A stretch of 35,046 nucleotides of DNA from an uncultured Bacteroidia bacterium (GCA_902788175.1 CADAJF010000022.1:1-35046), one strand, 5' to 3'. Shown: positions 8,293 through 16,678, numbered from the stretch's first letter. Program-made: numbers and translations. Notes: a model not told the origin generated them from the letters alone.

Positions 8293-11019
8293 ATGGCAGA
8301 AAGCAAAAAGAGAGTCTATCGCTTTGGCGGAAAGCACGCCGAAGGCGACGGTAAGATGAGAGAACTGCTGGGTGGCAAAGGTGCCAACCTGGCAGAGATG
8401 AATCTCCTGGGCATGCCCGTTCCCGCAGGTTTCACCATCACCACCGAGTGCTGCACCGAGTACTACCGGCTGGGTGGGGGTTATACCCCGCAGCTGAAGG
8501 CAGAGGTTGCATCGGCCCTGGAAGCAACGGAGAAGATCATGGGCAAGAAGTTCGGCGATGCAGATGATCCGCTCCTGGTGAGCTGCCGCTCCGGCGCCCG
8601 CAGCTCCATGCCGGGCATGATGGATACCATCCTCAATATCGGCCTGTGCTCCAAGACCATCCCGGGCATGATCAAAAAGACCGGCAACCCGCGTTTTGTC
8701 TATGACGCTTACCGCCGTCTCATCATGATGTACTCCGATGTTGTGATGGAAAAGGCCGAAGGCATTGAGCCCGCAGACGGCCAGGGCATCCGCCAGCAGC
8801 TGGACCGCATGATGGAGGATGTGAAGAAGGCCAACGGCTACAAGAGTGACACCGAGCTTACCGCAGACCAGCTCAAAGACCTGGCAGAGGCTTTCAAAGT
8901 GCGCATCAAAGAAGTCCTGGGCGTAGAATTCCCGGATGATGCCAAGGCCCAGCTGTGGGGTTCCATCGGCGGCGTGTTCAAGTCCTGGAACGGCAAACGC
9001 GCCATCCGTTACCGCCAGATCGAGCACATTCCGGACGATTGGGGCACTGCCGTAAACGTGCAGTCCATGGTGTTCGGCAACATGGGTGACACCTCCGCCA
9101 CCGGTGTGGCTTTCTCCCGCAACCCCGCCAACGGCGACAACAAGTTCTACGGCGAATGGCTCATCAACGCCCAGGGTGAAGATGTGGTTGCCGGTATCCG
9201 TACCCCCAACCCCCTGAACGAGGCCACCAAGAGCGAAAAGAACAAGGACCTGGCATCCCTGGAAAAGGCCATGCCTGAGGTTTATAAGGAACTGGACGAG
9301 ATCCGCACCCACCTGGAGAAGCACTTCCAGGACATGCAGGACATCGAGTTCACCATCCAGGAAGGCAAGCTCTGGATGCTGCAGTGCCGTGTAGGCAAGC
9401 GCACCGGTCTGGCCGCCCTGCAGATGGCCGTGGACATGGTAGGCGAAGGCCTCATCGATGAAAAGACCGCCGTCATGCGCCTGGCTCCCGCCCAGCTGGA
9501 CGAGGTTCTCCACCCCATCCTGGACCCTGCCTCCGAGAAGAAGGCTTCCGTCCTTGCACAGGGCCTGCCCGCTTCCCCGGGCGGCGCCGTGGGCCAGATT
9601 GTCTTCACCTCCGAAGACGCCATCAAGTTCAATCAGGCCGGCAAGAAGTGCATCCTGGTCCGTGAAGAGACCTCCCCGGAAGACATCGACGGCATGCACG
9701 CCTCTGTGGGTATCCTGACAGAGCGCGGCGGCATGACCTCCCACGCTGCCCTGGTGGCCCGTGGCTGGGGCAAGTGCTGCATCGTGGGTTGCGACGCCCT
9801 CAAGATCAACTTCAAGGACAAGACCGTCACCTTCGCCGGCACCGACAAGAAGCTCAAGGAAGGCGACTTCCTGAGCCTCAACGGCGCCAAGGGTCTGGTG
9901 TACGAAGGCGCCATCGAAACCATGGACGCCAGCGAGAACCCGCTCTTCGCCCAGTTCATGACCATGTGCGACAAATTCCGCAAGCTGGGTATCCGCACCA
10001 ACGCCGATACTCCGGAAGACGCCGCCCGCGCCCTTAAGTTTGGTGCACAGGGTATCGGCCTGTTCCGCATCGAGCACATGTTCTATGGCCGCAACAGCGA
10101 ACTTCCGCTGAGCAAACTGCGCAAGATGATCCTCTGCGACACCGACGAGGAGCGCAAGTCCGCCCTTGCAGAACTGGAGCCCTTCATGAAGGCCGCCGTC
10201 AAGGAGACCCTCCGCGTGATGGATGGCAAGCCGGTGGTGTTCCGCCTGCTGGATCCGCCGCTGCATGAGTTCGTCCCTCAGGGCGCCGACAAGAAGAAGG
10301 AACTGGCCAAAGACCTGGGTATCAGCGTGAAGGAAGTAGAAAAGCGCGGCGAAAGCCTGCATGAGGTGAACCCCATGATGGGTCACCGCGGCGTGCGTCT
10401 GCACGTGAGCTTCCCGCTCATCGCTGAAACGCAGTACCGTGCCATCTTCACCGCCACCGCAGAGCTCCAGAAGGAAGGCCTGCACCCGCACCCGGAAATC
10501 ATGATCCCGGTTACCATCAGCGCCCGTGAGCTCAACTTCCAGAAGGTAATCTGCGACCGTATCAAGGCAGAGGTAGAGGCCCGTACCGCCCAGCTCATCG
10601 ACTACAAGTTCGGCACCATGATCGAGATCCCTCGCGCTGCCCTTACCGCAGACCGCATGGCCCGTACCGCAGAGTTCTTCAGCTTCGGCACCAACGACCT
10701 CACCCAGATGACCTTCGGCTTCAGCCGCGACGACATCGGCACCTTCATGGGTGACTACCTGGGCAACAAGATCCTGGACGCCGATCCTTTCCAGACCATC
10801 GACACCAAGGCCGTCGGCCAGCTGGTCAAGATTGGCGTAGAGCGTGGCCGCGACTGCCGCAAGGACCTCCAGTGCGGTATCTGCGGTGAACACGGCGGAG
10901 ACCCTGCCTCCATCGAGTTCTTCAATACCATCGGCATTGACTACGTTAGCTGCTCGCCTTTCCGCGTGCCCATCGCCCGCCTGGCCGCAGCCCAGTCCCA
11001 GATTCGCCAGAGCAAATAA
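8293..11019 (+). CDS. ppdK: Pyruvate, phosphate dikinase
   Basis: PPDK interconverts pyruvate + ATP + Pi and phosphoenolpyruvate + AMP + PPi; in Bacteroidales it links glycolysis and gluconeogenesis. The 908-aa length is typical. The N-terminal ATP-grasp domain begins with FGGKHAEGDGKMRELLGGKG and includes SCRSGARSSMPGMMDTILN. The swivelling phosphohistidine domain carries TERGGMTSHAALVARGWGK with the catalytic His. The C-terminal TIM barrel includes FSFGTNDLTQMTFGFSRDD and CGEHGGDP with the catalytic Cys. Codon use is strongly biased, which fits high expression and explains the long open frame on the opposite strand. A strong intrinsic terminator follows directly. It is transcribed alone. 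Confidence 0.98.
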   Translation: MAESKKRVYRFGGKHAEGDGKMRELLGGKGANLAEMNLLGMPVPAGFTITTECCTEYYRLGGGYTPQLKAEVASALEATEKIMGKKFGDADDPLLVSCRSGARSSMPGMMDTILNIGLCSKTIPGMIKKTGNPRFVYDAYRRLIMMYSDVVMEKAEGIEPADGQGIRQQLDRMMEDVKKANGYKSDTELTADQLKDLAEAFKVRIKEVLGVEFPDDAKAQLWGSIGGVFKSWNGKRAIRYRQIEHIPDDWGTAVNVQSMVFGNMGDTSATGVAFSRNPANGDNKFYGEWLINAQGEDVVAGIRTPNPLNEATKSEKNKDLASLEKAMPEVYKELDEIRTHLEKHFQDMQDIEFTIQEGKLWMLQCRVGKRTGLAALQMAVDMVGEGLIDEKTAVMRLAPAQLDEVLHPILDPASEKKASVLAQGLPASPGGAVGQIVFTSEDAIKFNQAGKKCILVREETSPEDIDGMHASVGILTERGGMTSHAALVARGWGKCCIVGCDALKINFKDKTVTFAGTDKKLKEGDFLSLNGAKGLVYEGAIETMDASENPLFAQFMTMCDKFRKLGIRTNADTPEDAARALKFGAQGIGLFRIEHMFYGRNSELPLSKLRKMILCDTDEERKSALAELEPFMKAAVKETLRVMDGKPVVFRLLDPPLHEFVPQGADKKKELAKDLGISVKEVEKRGESLHEVNPMMGHRGVRLHVSFPLIAETQYRAIFTATAELQKEGLHPHPEIMIPVTISARELNFQKVICDRIKAEVEARTAQLIDYKFGTMIEIPRAALTADRMARTAEFFSFGTNDLTQMTFGFSRDDIGTFMGDYLGNKILDADPFQTIDTKAVGQLVKIGVERGRDCRKDLQCGICGEHGGDPASIEFFNTIGIDYVSCSPFRVPIARLAAAQSQIRQSK

Positions 11020-11037
11020 GCCCTGCGCCCTTTCAGC

Positions 11038-11067
11038 AAAAAGGAGACCTTGACGGGTCTCCTTTTT
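11038..11067 (+). terminator. Intrinsic terminator after ppdK
   Basis: A perfect 7-bp stem GGAGACC/GGTCTCC (11043-11049 and 11056-11062) with a 6-nt loop is followed by TTTTT and preceded by an A-run. Confidence 0.9.
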
Positions 11068-11106
11068 CCGTTTTGCACCGATGCCTAAACGCCTCTGCCA
11101 GAGCGT

Positions 11107-11179
11107 ATTACAGAAATCAATCGTTGCAATTTGCAACGATTGATTTTAGGAAGCGACTGAGATTCAGGTTGTTACGTAT
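11107..11179 (-). repeat. Dispersed palindromic intergenic repeat, copy 3 (inverted)
   Basis: Read on the reverse strand, ATACGTAA (11172-11179) is followed after 25 nt by the palindrome (11114-11146) and the tail CTGTAAT. Its core is identical to copy 2 and its orientation is opposite to copies 1 and 2. The box touches the last base of the stop codon of the DUF4249 gene. Confidence 0.9.
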
Positions 11180-12006
11180 TAGGGGATGAGGAGTTCGTAG
11201 TAGGTGCAGCTGTAGCCGGCCCAGAGGCCGTAGCCGCCGGTGATGTTGGTGGGGACGTCGGTGGAAACGGGGAAGAAGGGGTTGTGGGTAAGGAGCCAGG
11301 CGTCCTCGTAGCCTTTCCAGAAGTCATAGACGCGCCGATCGATGGAGCAGAAGCGCAGCGAAACCCGTTCACCGGAGCTGAAATACTGCTGATGCCGGGA
11401 AGAGGAAGAGATGTCTATCCCGGAGGTGAGGGCCATGTCCACCACCCCGTCCACGGCATCTCCGTCTATCAGCGACATAAAGGCCGGCAGGTACATGAGT
11501 TCCTTGCCTTCCCGCCGGGTAAAAAAGCCGTAATACTCACCTTTGCGGGGCGTGAAACGGCAATGAATCAGGTAGGAGCCTTCTTCCACCTGCTCTGCCC
11601 AGACTTTGTCCAACGCCGATGGTGCCGCCAAAGCGGTAGCAGAGGAAAGCTCCTGCTTTCCGGAGCGCACTTTCAGGGTATAAGTCTTGCCGGGCTCTCC
11701 CATCAGTTCCGTCGAAGTGTAAATAAACGGAGGGAAATAATCCGGAGCGGGAATGCCGGTAAGGATAACGCTCTTTTCCCCGTCGCTGAGGACAACCTCC
11801 GCGTCTGTAATGACACTGCCTGCAAGGTCTTCCTTGTCCCACTGGTTCTGCGTGCCCACTACCAGTGAGGAAGTGACCATCACAACGGGAGGGCAGCCGT
11901 TTTCTATCCAGCCGTCAATGACCAGGTGCCCTTCCTGCACCGTCTCCTTGGTGCATTGACAAAGCGTAAGGACCAGCCCCACAAGTATGATTGCCTTTGC
12001 TCTCAT
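11179..12006 (-). CDS. DUF4249-family outer-membrane lipoprotein
   Basis: A lipoprotein signal with the lipobox LCQC places the mature N-terminus at Cys-18. The next segment (EGHLVIDGWIENGCPPVVMV) is the characteristic start of DUF4249 proteins, beta-rich lipoproteins of Bacteroidetes that are usually encoded next to a TonB-dependent receptor. The 275-aa length is at the short end for the family. It follows the receptor gene after 4 nt and is the last gene of the operon. By analogy with SusD-type partners it may act as a surface cap or ligand-binding component of the receptor, but no ligand is known and this remains inference. Confidence 0.85.
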   Translation of the reverse strand: MRAKAIILVGLVLTLCQCTKETVQEGHLVIDGWIENGCPPVVMVTSSLVVGTQNQWDKEDLAGSVITDAEVVLSDGEKSVILTGIPAPDYFPPFIYTSTELMGEPGKTYTLKVRSGKQELSSATALAAPSALDKVWAEQVEEGSYLIHCRFTPRKGEYYGFFTRREGKELMYLPAFMSLIDGDAVDGVVDMALTSGIDISSSSRHQQYFSSGERVSLRFCSIDRRVYDFWKGYEDAWLLTHNPFFPVSTDVPTNITGGYGLWAGYSCTYYELLIP

Positions 12007-12010
12007 GGAC

Positions 12011-13978
12011 TCAGAACTTCAAATAATAAGCGATGGAAGGTATCACGGTAATGCCCAGGTAAATGGACTTGTAGGACCACTGGACCAGGCTCCGCCTGCA
12101 CTCGATGGTGCGATACAGCTCCTGCTGGCGGGCCAGCACGTTGTACACGGAAAGGGTGAGGCCATGCTCCAGGCGGCCCCGGCTGCGGAAGTGATAGCGG
12201 GTATTCAGGTCCAGCCTCACGTAAGGCTCCAGCCTTCCCGCATTGTGTCCCTTGAACACGGCCACCAGCTGGCTGCCCACCATATAATATTCCTGTGGCT
12301 CGGTGAAAGGCGTTCCCCCGGCGCAGATGAGGCTGCCGCCGAAGTCCCATCGGCCCAGCTTATAGGAGGCAACCACGTCCAGCTCCAGCAGGCGCTCATG
12401 GTCCGAGGGCCAGGTGCCGTCCTCGAAGCTGCGAAGGCTCCGGCCGGCCGAGAAAGCCACCCAGCCCGTCAGGTTCCCCGCCCCTTTGTAGAGCATGAGG
12501 TTAATGCCGAAGTTTTGGCCGCTTCCCCGCTGCAGCGCGCCCTGCAGCGTATAAGAACCGTCCAGGAACTCCATCACGCCGCCGGTATAGTCCAGCTGGT
12601 TGCCCAGGCGGCGGTAATAAAGCTCTGCGCTGAAGCTCCACTTGCCATTCATCCAGCTTTTGTCGTAGGAAAGGAGGGCCTCTGCGCACCACTGGGGGTC
12701 GCTGTAGCGCCCTGCCGGCAGCCAGAACTCCGTAGGGAAGCCGATATTCGAGAGCCCCGTCTGGAAAAGGTACTGGTGGCGGATGCCGGTGCGCAGTTGC
12801 AGGCGGCTCTCCCGGGGAAGAGTCCAGGTAGCGGAAAGCTGCGGCGACACCCCCCAGTAGGACTTCTTTTCCGGAGAGAGGTACCACTGCGCGCCCAGGC
12901 TGGCTACGTACTGCAGGTTGTAGCCAAGATTTCCGCTCCAGGCTGCGCTGATGCTGTTTTCCCAGGCAAACTGGGGCTTCTCCTCCTCAAAAACAATCCC
13001 CGACCCCACCACGGAAGGAGACTGCGGCGTGGCTTGGTGCAGGGCTACATCGGCCTTCAATTGCAGCGGGCCGCCGGTCCAGGAAGCTTTGTAGCCCATT
13101 GTGCCGATTCCAGAAGGAAGAAGCACCTTTTTCCCCTGCTCTTCCAGCTCCAGGTCCAGGGTACAACCCGTATAATAGAGGCTTTGCTCCAGGTTGTCAT
13201 GGGTCCAGCGCAGGGAGCCCAGGAGGTTCTTCCAGTAAAGGTCCAGGCCCAGGCCGGTGGTGGAGGAAATCATGCTGTCGTCGCCGTAATAAAAATCCAC
13301 GGCTACCCTGTCGCGGGAGGAAGGATGCCAGATGAAACTGCCGTTATAGTCGGAAAAAGCGTAACCCAGGGAAAGCTTGTCCAGCTGGAGCGCCCCGCCG
13401 AAAAACAGGTCCAAGAGGGACCTTCGGGCCGATACCAGCACGCCGGCCTTCTTCCCCAGCGGCGCCTTCACCGTGCCCTGCAGGCTGATGAGCCCCAGCG
13501 AAGCATCCACCCCCCACTCGCGCGGGGCCGATGCCTGCGTCTGCATGTCCAGCACGCCCCCCAGGCGGTTTTCTCCCACGGCCGCGGTGTTATAGGTCAT
13601 GGATTTGAAATGGCCTGGATTGAAAACGGAGAAGAGCCCCATCAGGTGCGAGGCACCATAGATAGGAATGCCGTCCAGGGCTATGAGATTATGCTGGTGC
13701 TCGCAGCCCTGGATATGGATACCGGCATCCAGCTCCGAGCTGCTTTGCATGCTGGGCAGCATCTGGGCAAAGCGGACAGGGTCTGCGTTTCCCAGCAGGG
13801 AAGGATAGGCGGCCATCTCGTCTACGCTCACGCGGGTGGTGTGGGAGAGGAGGTCCTTGAGCAGGATTTCCCGGCCGGAAGAAGACACCACGATACTGTC
13901 CAGCTGCATAGGGTCCTGGGCGCGTGCCCCCAAGGCACCCACCAATAACAAAAGGCCTATTTGCAGCAGGCGTTTCAT
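12011..13978 (-). CDS. TonB-dependent outer-membrane receptor
   Basis: This 655-aa protein starts with a signal peptide ending in GARAQ. A plug domain follows at about residues 25-150 (DSIVVSSSGREILLKDLLSH; HIQGCEHQHNLIALDGIPIY; FSVFNPGHFKSMTYNTAAVG), and then a beta-barrel to the C-terminal Phe (IPSIAYYLKF). It lacks the N-terminal carboxypeptidase-like domain common in SusC proteins, so it is nearer to small FecA/CirA-like receptors. Energy-dependent import through the outer membrane is expected; the substrate cannot be read from the sequence. It lies between the acyloxyacyl-hydrolase-like gene (13 nt upstream) and the DUF4249 lipoprotein gene (4 nt downstream), and the three form one operon. 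Confidence 0.92.
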   Translation of the reverse strand: MKRLLQIGLLLLVGALGARAQDPMQLDSIVVSSSGREILLKDLLSHTTRVSVDEMAAYPSLLGNADPVRFAQMLPSMQSSSELDAGIHIQGCEHQHNLIALDGIPIYGASHLMGLFSVFNPGHFKSMTYNTAAVGENRLGGVLDMQTQASAPREWGVDASLGLISLQGTVKAPLGKKAGVLVSARRSLLDLFFGGALQLDKLSLGYAFSDYNGSFIWHPSSRDRVAVDFYYGDDSMISSTTGLGLDLYWKNLLGSLRWTHDNLEQSLYYTGCTLDLELEEQGKKVLLPSGIGTMGYKASWTGGPLQLKADVALHQATPQSPSVVGSGIVFEEEKPQFAWENSISAAWSGNLGYNLQYVASLGAQWYLSPEKKSYWGVSPQLSATWTLPRESRLQLRTGIRHQYLFQTGLSNIGFPTEFWLPAGRYSDPQWCAEALLSYDKSWMNGKWSFSAELYYRRLGNQLDYTGGVMEFLDGSYTLQGALQRGSGQNFGINLMLYKGAGNLTGWVAFSAGRSLRSFEDGTWPSDHERLLELDVVASYKLGRWDFGGSLICAGGTPFTEPQEYYMVGSQLVAVFKGHNAGRLEPYVRLDLNTRYHFRSRGRLEHGLTLSVYNVLARQQELYRTIECRRSLVQWSYKSIYLGITVIPSIAYYLKF

Positions 13979-13991
13979 CCCTTACAAACGT

Positions 13992-15176
13992 TTAGAAACG
14001 TTTTCCCAGGCTTAGCTGGACGCTTTCCGCTGCCCGGAACTTGTGCGCCTTGAGGACAATGCCCACGTAGGTATTGCCCAGCGAAGGCAGATAATAGCGC
14101 CCGCACACCAGCTGGTAGAAGGTCTTGTTGCGGGCCAGGCCGTCGTTGTCATAGAGGTATCGGCCCAGACCCAGCGAAAGGCTTACGTTGTGGTAGCGTA
14201 TCTCGTGCAGGACGCTGATACCCACGGAGACAGGGGTGTAGTCGGTTCCCCGGCCGTCGTAGCGGGCAATCTCGTCGCAGAAGGGCGTTACAAACATGTC
14301 CGCGAAAATACCCGACGCATGGACGCGGCTGTAACGGTACATGCAGCCGGCCGACAGCGACCATTTGAGCCGATGCACATTGTCATAGACACCCTCGTTT
14401 TCCAGGCGATGCTCGAAATAAGCCTCATTGCTCATGATACCGCCGGTGAGCTGGATATCAAAATGGAACTTGCGGCGGAAGCCGTCGTCCACTGTCTCCA
14501 GGGGCTGCTCACCCTCTCCCGAGCGGTTTTTCATGCCCGCCAGGAGGGAAAACTCAAAGGCGTTCACGCCCCGGTTAGGAAACTGGACTGCGCCATTGGA
14601 AGTATGGTTGAAAAAGGCGCCTGCCCCTATAAAAAAGCGCTTGGAAACATAGTACTTAGCCTGCACGCCCAGGCCGATACGCGTGTTCACGGGGATGGAG
14701 AGCAGCCAGTTGGCCGGGTTGCGCTCCAAGTCGAAGAGGCGGCTGAAGCTGAAACCCATGCCCAGCGCGGCCGTATAGCCCAGGCTGAAGCGGCGGGTGG
14801 CAATGACAGGCCGGTCAAAATAGCCGTAGAGGCTGTAGATATTGCCTATACCCGGGCTCTTCCCCGTCTGGAACGCCGACAAGGCGTCCATCTGCACACC
14901 GATACCGTATTCGGGATGGTTGAGGAGGGTGTCAAAGGCCTGACCGCTTCTGCTCTGCCAGCCAAATTTGGCACCGAAGGAAGGGAAAACGGGCGAGATT
15001 CCTTCCCCGTACAGGTCCGGGAAGTATTTCTCGTCGTAGAGCATGGTGCTGGCGCCACCGCGGAAGGTGACGTGCTGCCCGCGGGCAGCCGGGGCGGTAA
15101 GAAGCAGAATGAAGGCAAGGGCCGCAAGCCGGAAAAACATTCCCGGGCAGTGTTGGGTGCTGCTGAACTCTTTCAT
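13992..15176 (-). CDS. Acyloxyacyl hydrolase-like outer-membrane beta-barrel (PagL-related)
   Basis: The protein has 394 aa from the start at 15176; an in-frame ATG at 15140 gives a cleaner signal peptide (MFFRLAALAFILLLTAPAARG) and is a real alternative. The mature part is beta-strand rich and ends in Phe, as expected for an outer-membrane barrel. Near residue 205 the segment FIGAGAFFNHTSNGAVQFPN contains an H-x-S-N-G motif like the catalytic His/Ser of PagL lipid A deacylases, with a Glu further on (NAFEF). PagL-type enzymes remove acyl chains from lipid A, but the spacing to the Glu is longer than in classical PagL, so activity is uncertain. It is first in an operon with the TonB receptor and DUF4249 genes. 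A TATTTTTG box lies 20 nt upstream. Confidence 0.7.
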   Translation of the reverse strand: MKEFSSTQHCPGMFFRLAALAFILLLTAPAARGQHVTFRGGASTMLYDEKYFPDLYGEGISPVFPSFGAKFGWQSRSGQAFDTLLNHPEYGIGVQMDALSAFQTGKSPGIGNIYSLYGYFDRPVIATRRFSLGYTAALGMGFSFSRLFDLERNPANWLLSIPVNTRIGLGVQAKYYVSKRFFIGAGAFFNHTSNGAVQFPNRGVNAFEFSLLAGMKNRSGEGEQPLETVDDGFRRKFHFDIQLTGGIMSNEAYFEHRLENEGVYDNVHRLKWSLSAGCMYRYSRVHASGIFADMFVTPFCDEIARYDGRGTDYTPVSVGISVLHEIRYHNVSLSLGLGRYLYDNDGLARNKTFYQLVCGRYYLPSLGNTYVGIVLKAHKFRAAESVQLSLGKRF

Positions 15177-15196
15177 GGCGCTAGTAATTTCTGCTG

Positions 15197-15204
15197 CAAA
15201 AATA
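15197..15204 (-). promoter_or_regulatory. -7 box for the TonB/DUF4249 operon
   Basis: TATTTTTG on the reverse strand, 20 nt before the start at 15176. It favours that start over others only weakly. Direct repeats lie immediately upstream. Confidence 0.6.
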
Positions 15205-15223
15205 CGCCTTCATCAGGAAATGG

Positions 15224-15302
15224 ATGTCCCAAATCTGCAAAAAAATGTCTCAAATCAGCAAAAAGTGCAGTTTTTTGCTACGTTCACCCCCAAATTTGCC
15301 AA
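15224..15302 (-). promoter_or_regulatory. Phased direct repeats upstream of the envelope operon (possible operator)
   Basis: ATGTCCCAAATCTGCAAA (15224-15241) and ATGTCTCAAATCAGCAAA (15245-15262) match at 16 of 18 positions and are 21 bp apart. A weaker third copy, CCCCAAATTTGCCAA (15288-15302), has its CAAAT core 40 bp further on. These intervals place the sites on nearly the same face of the helix, upstream of the -7 box. Confidence 0.5.
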
Positions 15303-15330
15303 TTTGACCGACCATCATCCGCCAACAGAG

Positions 15331-15352
15331 ATGGCCGGCAGCAGCCGGCCAT
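15331..15352 (-). terminator. Stable hairpin after the 15376-15984 gene
   Basis: A perfect 9-bp stem ATGGCCGGC/GCCGGCCAT with a 4-nt loop lies 24 nt past the stop codon. No T-run follows on the reverse strand, so termination is uncertain; it could also protect a 3' end. Confidence 0.4.
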
Positions 15353-15375
15353 AACGTAAGGGTTTTTGGACCAGA

Positions 15376-15984
15376 CTAAAGGCCCCGGATGAATTGGGCC
15401 TCCCCGGGAAAACCGGAGAAGGTGAGAACACAGTTGTCCACTTTCTGGCCGCTGCGGGTAACCAGCATGCTGAACTTGCCGTACACTTTGTTCCAGCCCA
15501 GCGTGGCATCTTCTTCCGCCACGTAGCGAACCTCCCCTACGCTCTGGTACTGGCACATATAGCCTTCGCGTTCCGTGCGGCTGCCATCCAGCTGGATGCT
15601 CCAGCTGCTGTGGGAGGAGACGCCCACGGGAAGGGATTCGCGGGTGGCCATAATCTGGAAGGAAGTACGGTAGCTGTTTCCCTGGATGGTGAACGGCCCG
15701 TCGTAGGTAATGAGCCACTGGTTCTCCAAGGCGGGGGTGAAAGTCATGCCCGGAAAGAGGCTGGCCCAGGTAACACTGCCTGCACCCTTGTCTATGGCGG
15801 TTTCCAACTCTCCCAGGGCGCCGGTGACCAGCTGGTCTGCGATGGTCATGAGATATTCGCCGGCCGGGGAGCTGAAATAACGGTATGAGCCTCCCAGGAC
15901 ATTATAGGAGTCATCCCGGAAAGAGCCTTTGTAGCATGCGCTGACAGCAAGGGCGGCGCAAAGGATATAGAGTATCTTTTTCAT
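15376..15984 (-). CDS. Lipoprotein of unknown function
   Basis: I do not recognise a family. The 202-aa product has a lipoprotein signal with the cleavage motif VSAC at residues 14-17. The mature part is rich in Ser, Thr, Tyr and aromatic residues with alternating patterns that suggest beta strands (WLITYDGPFTIQGNSYRTSF; SSWSIQLDGSRTEREG). It follows the small barrel gene after 12 nt on the same strand and probably shares its promoter. The pairing suggests the two proteins act together at the outer membrane, but nothing in the sequence names a ligand. Confidence 0.75.
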   Translation of the reverse strand: MKKILYILCAALAVSACYKGSFRDDSYNVLGGSYRYFSSPAGEYLMTIADQLVTGALGELETAIDKGAGSVTWASLFPGMTFTPALENQWLITYDGPFTIQGNSYRTSFQIMATRESLPVGVSSHSSWSIQLDGSRTEREGYMCQYQSVGEVRYVAEEDATLGWNKVYGKFSMLVTRSGQKVDNCVLTFSGFPGEAQFIRGL

Positions 15985-15996
15985 AGCGTGGGAGAA

Positions 15997-16569
15997 TTAA
16001 AACCTGAAGCCAATACCGATACGACCACCCTGGATTACGGTTCCGGTGGCCAGTTCTGCCGTGCCGTAAAAGAACTGTCCGGCCCATTCAAAGCCTATGG
16101 GAACCCATTCATAGGCCGCCTTGACGGTTTGCTTTGCGGTTAAGCTGGAGCTAAGGGTGGCGCCAAGGGCCAGTTTCCCGTACAGACGGAAATGCCTGGA
16201 GCTGGGGATATGAAATTTTACCTGGGGCAGCACGCTGATGTTTTCCATTTTATCGGAGGACCAACTGTTGTCCACGGCACGCCAGGTACTCACCCCCACC
16301 TTACCGTAGTTGACCTGCGCACCAACGCTGATCCAGCGTATGGGAGCGTACCCGTAGGAAAGGGTATAGACAGGCCCCGTTTCATAGGTGTGCTGGTATT
16401 CGTAGATAGCATAAAGGTCATTGTAAGGACCGACGAAGTTGGTGTTGGCCGAGGCGTACTGGGAATTATAGCCGCCGATAAAAAGGTTTATTTCATGCCT
16501 TCCCTGCGCCTTTGACAGGCCGGGGAAAAGGAGGCAGGCGGCAAGCGCCGCAAGAAGCATTTTTTTCAT
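15997..16569 (-). CDS. Small outer-membrane beta-barrel protein
   Basis: This 190-aa protein has a clear signal peptide (MKKMLLAALAACLLFPGLSKAQ). A run of amphipathic strands with Gly/Tyr/aromatic alternation follows (VYTLSYGYAPIRWISVGAQV; LYGKLALGATLSSSL). The C-terminus RIGIGFRF ends in Phe, the usual signal for insertion by the BAM complex. Eight strands would fit the length. Its function is unknown; it resembles the many small barrel proteins of Bacteroidetes. It is first in a two-gene operon with the lipoprotein of unknown function, and its TATATTTG box lies 20 nt upstream. It is divergent from rpsP. Confidence 0.85.
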   Translation of the reverse strand: MKKMLLAALAACLLFPGLSKAQGRHEINLFIGGYNSQYASANTNFVGPYNDLYAIYEYQHTYETGPVYTLSYGYAPIRWISVGAQVNYGKVGVSTWRAVDNSWSSDKMENISVLPQVKFHIPSSRHFRLYGKLALGATLSSSLTAKQTVKAAYEWVPIGFEWAGQFFYGTAELATGTVIQGGRIGIGFRF

Positions 16570-16589
16570 ACTTTCATAGTTTCACGTTG

Positions 16590-16597
16590 CAAATATA
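16590..16597 (-). promoter_or_regulatory. -7 box for the small barrel operon
   Basis: TATATTTG on the reverse strand, 20 nt before the start at 16569. It is divergent from the rpsP promoter. Confidence 0.6.
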
Positions 16598-16670
16598 ATC
16601 CATCCGAGCCGATTTCCTTGCATAAAAATGCAATATCGGCAAAAAATTTTCTTCCTTCAGAAAAAATTGC

Positions 16671-16678
16671 TACCTTTG
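16671..16678 (+). promoter_or_regulatory. -7 box for rpsP-rimM
   Basis: TACCTTTG fits TAnnTTTG. A leader of about 50 nt precedes the rpsP ATG and contains a CTCCCACGAGTTGGGA segment that could fold. Confidence 0.65.

Noticed and set aside
8266-11136. A 956-codon open frame on the strand opposite ppdK
   Set aside because: It mirrors a highly codon-biased PPDK gene, its translation shows no family signature and is rich in His/Gly/Val as expected from antisense of GC-rich codons, and it runs through the ppdK promoter and terminator.
3003-11179. The palindromic repeats as a CRISPR array
   Set aside because: Copies are kilobases apart, in both orientations, with no regular spacers and no cas genes.
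11987-13948. A 653-codon open frame opposite the TonB receptor gene
   Set aside because: The reverse-strand frame has a signal peptide, plug motifs and a C-terminal Phe; the forward frame has none and is a codon-bias shadow.
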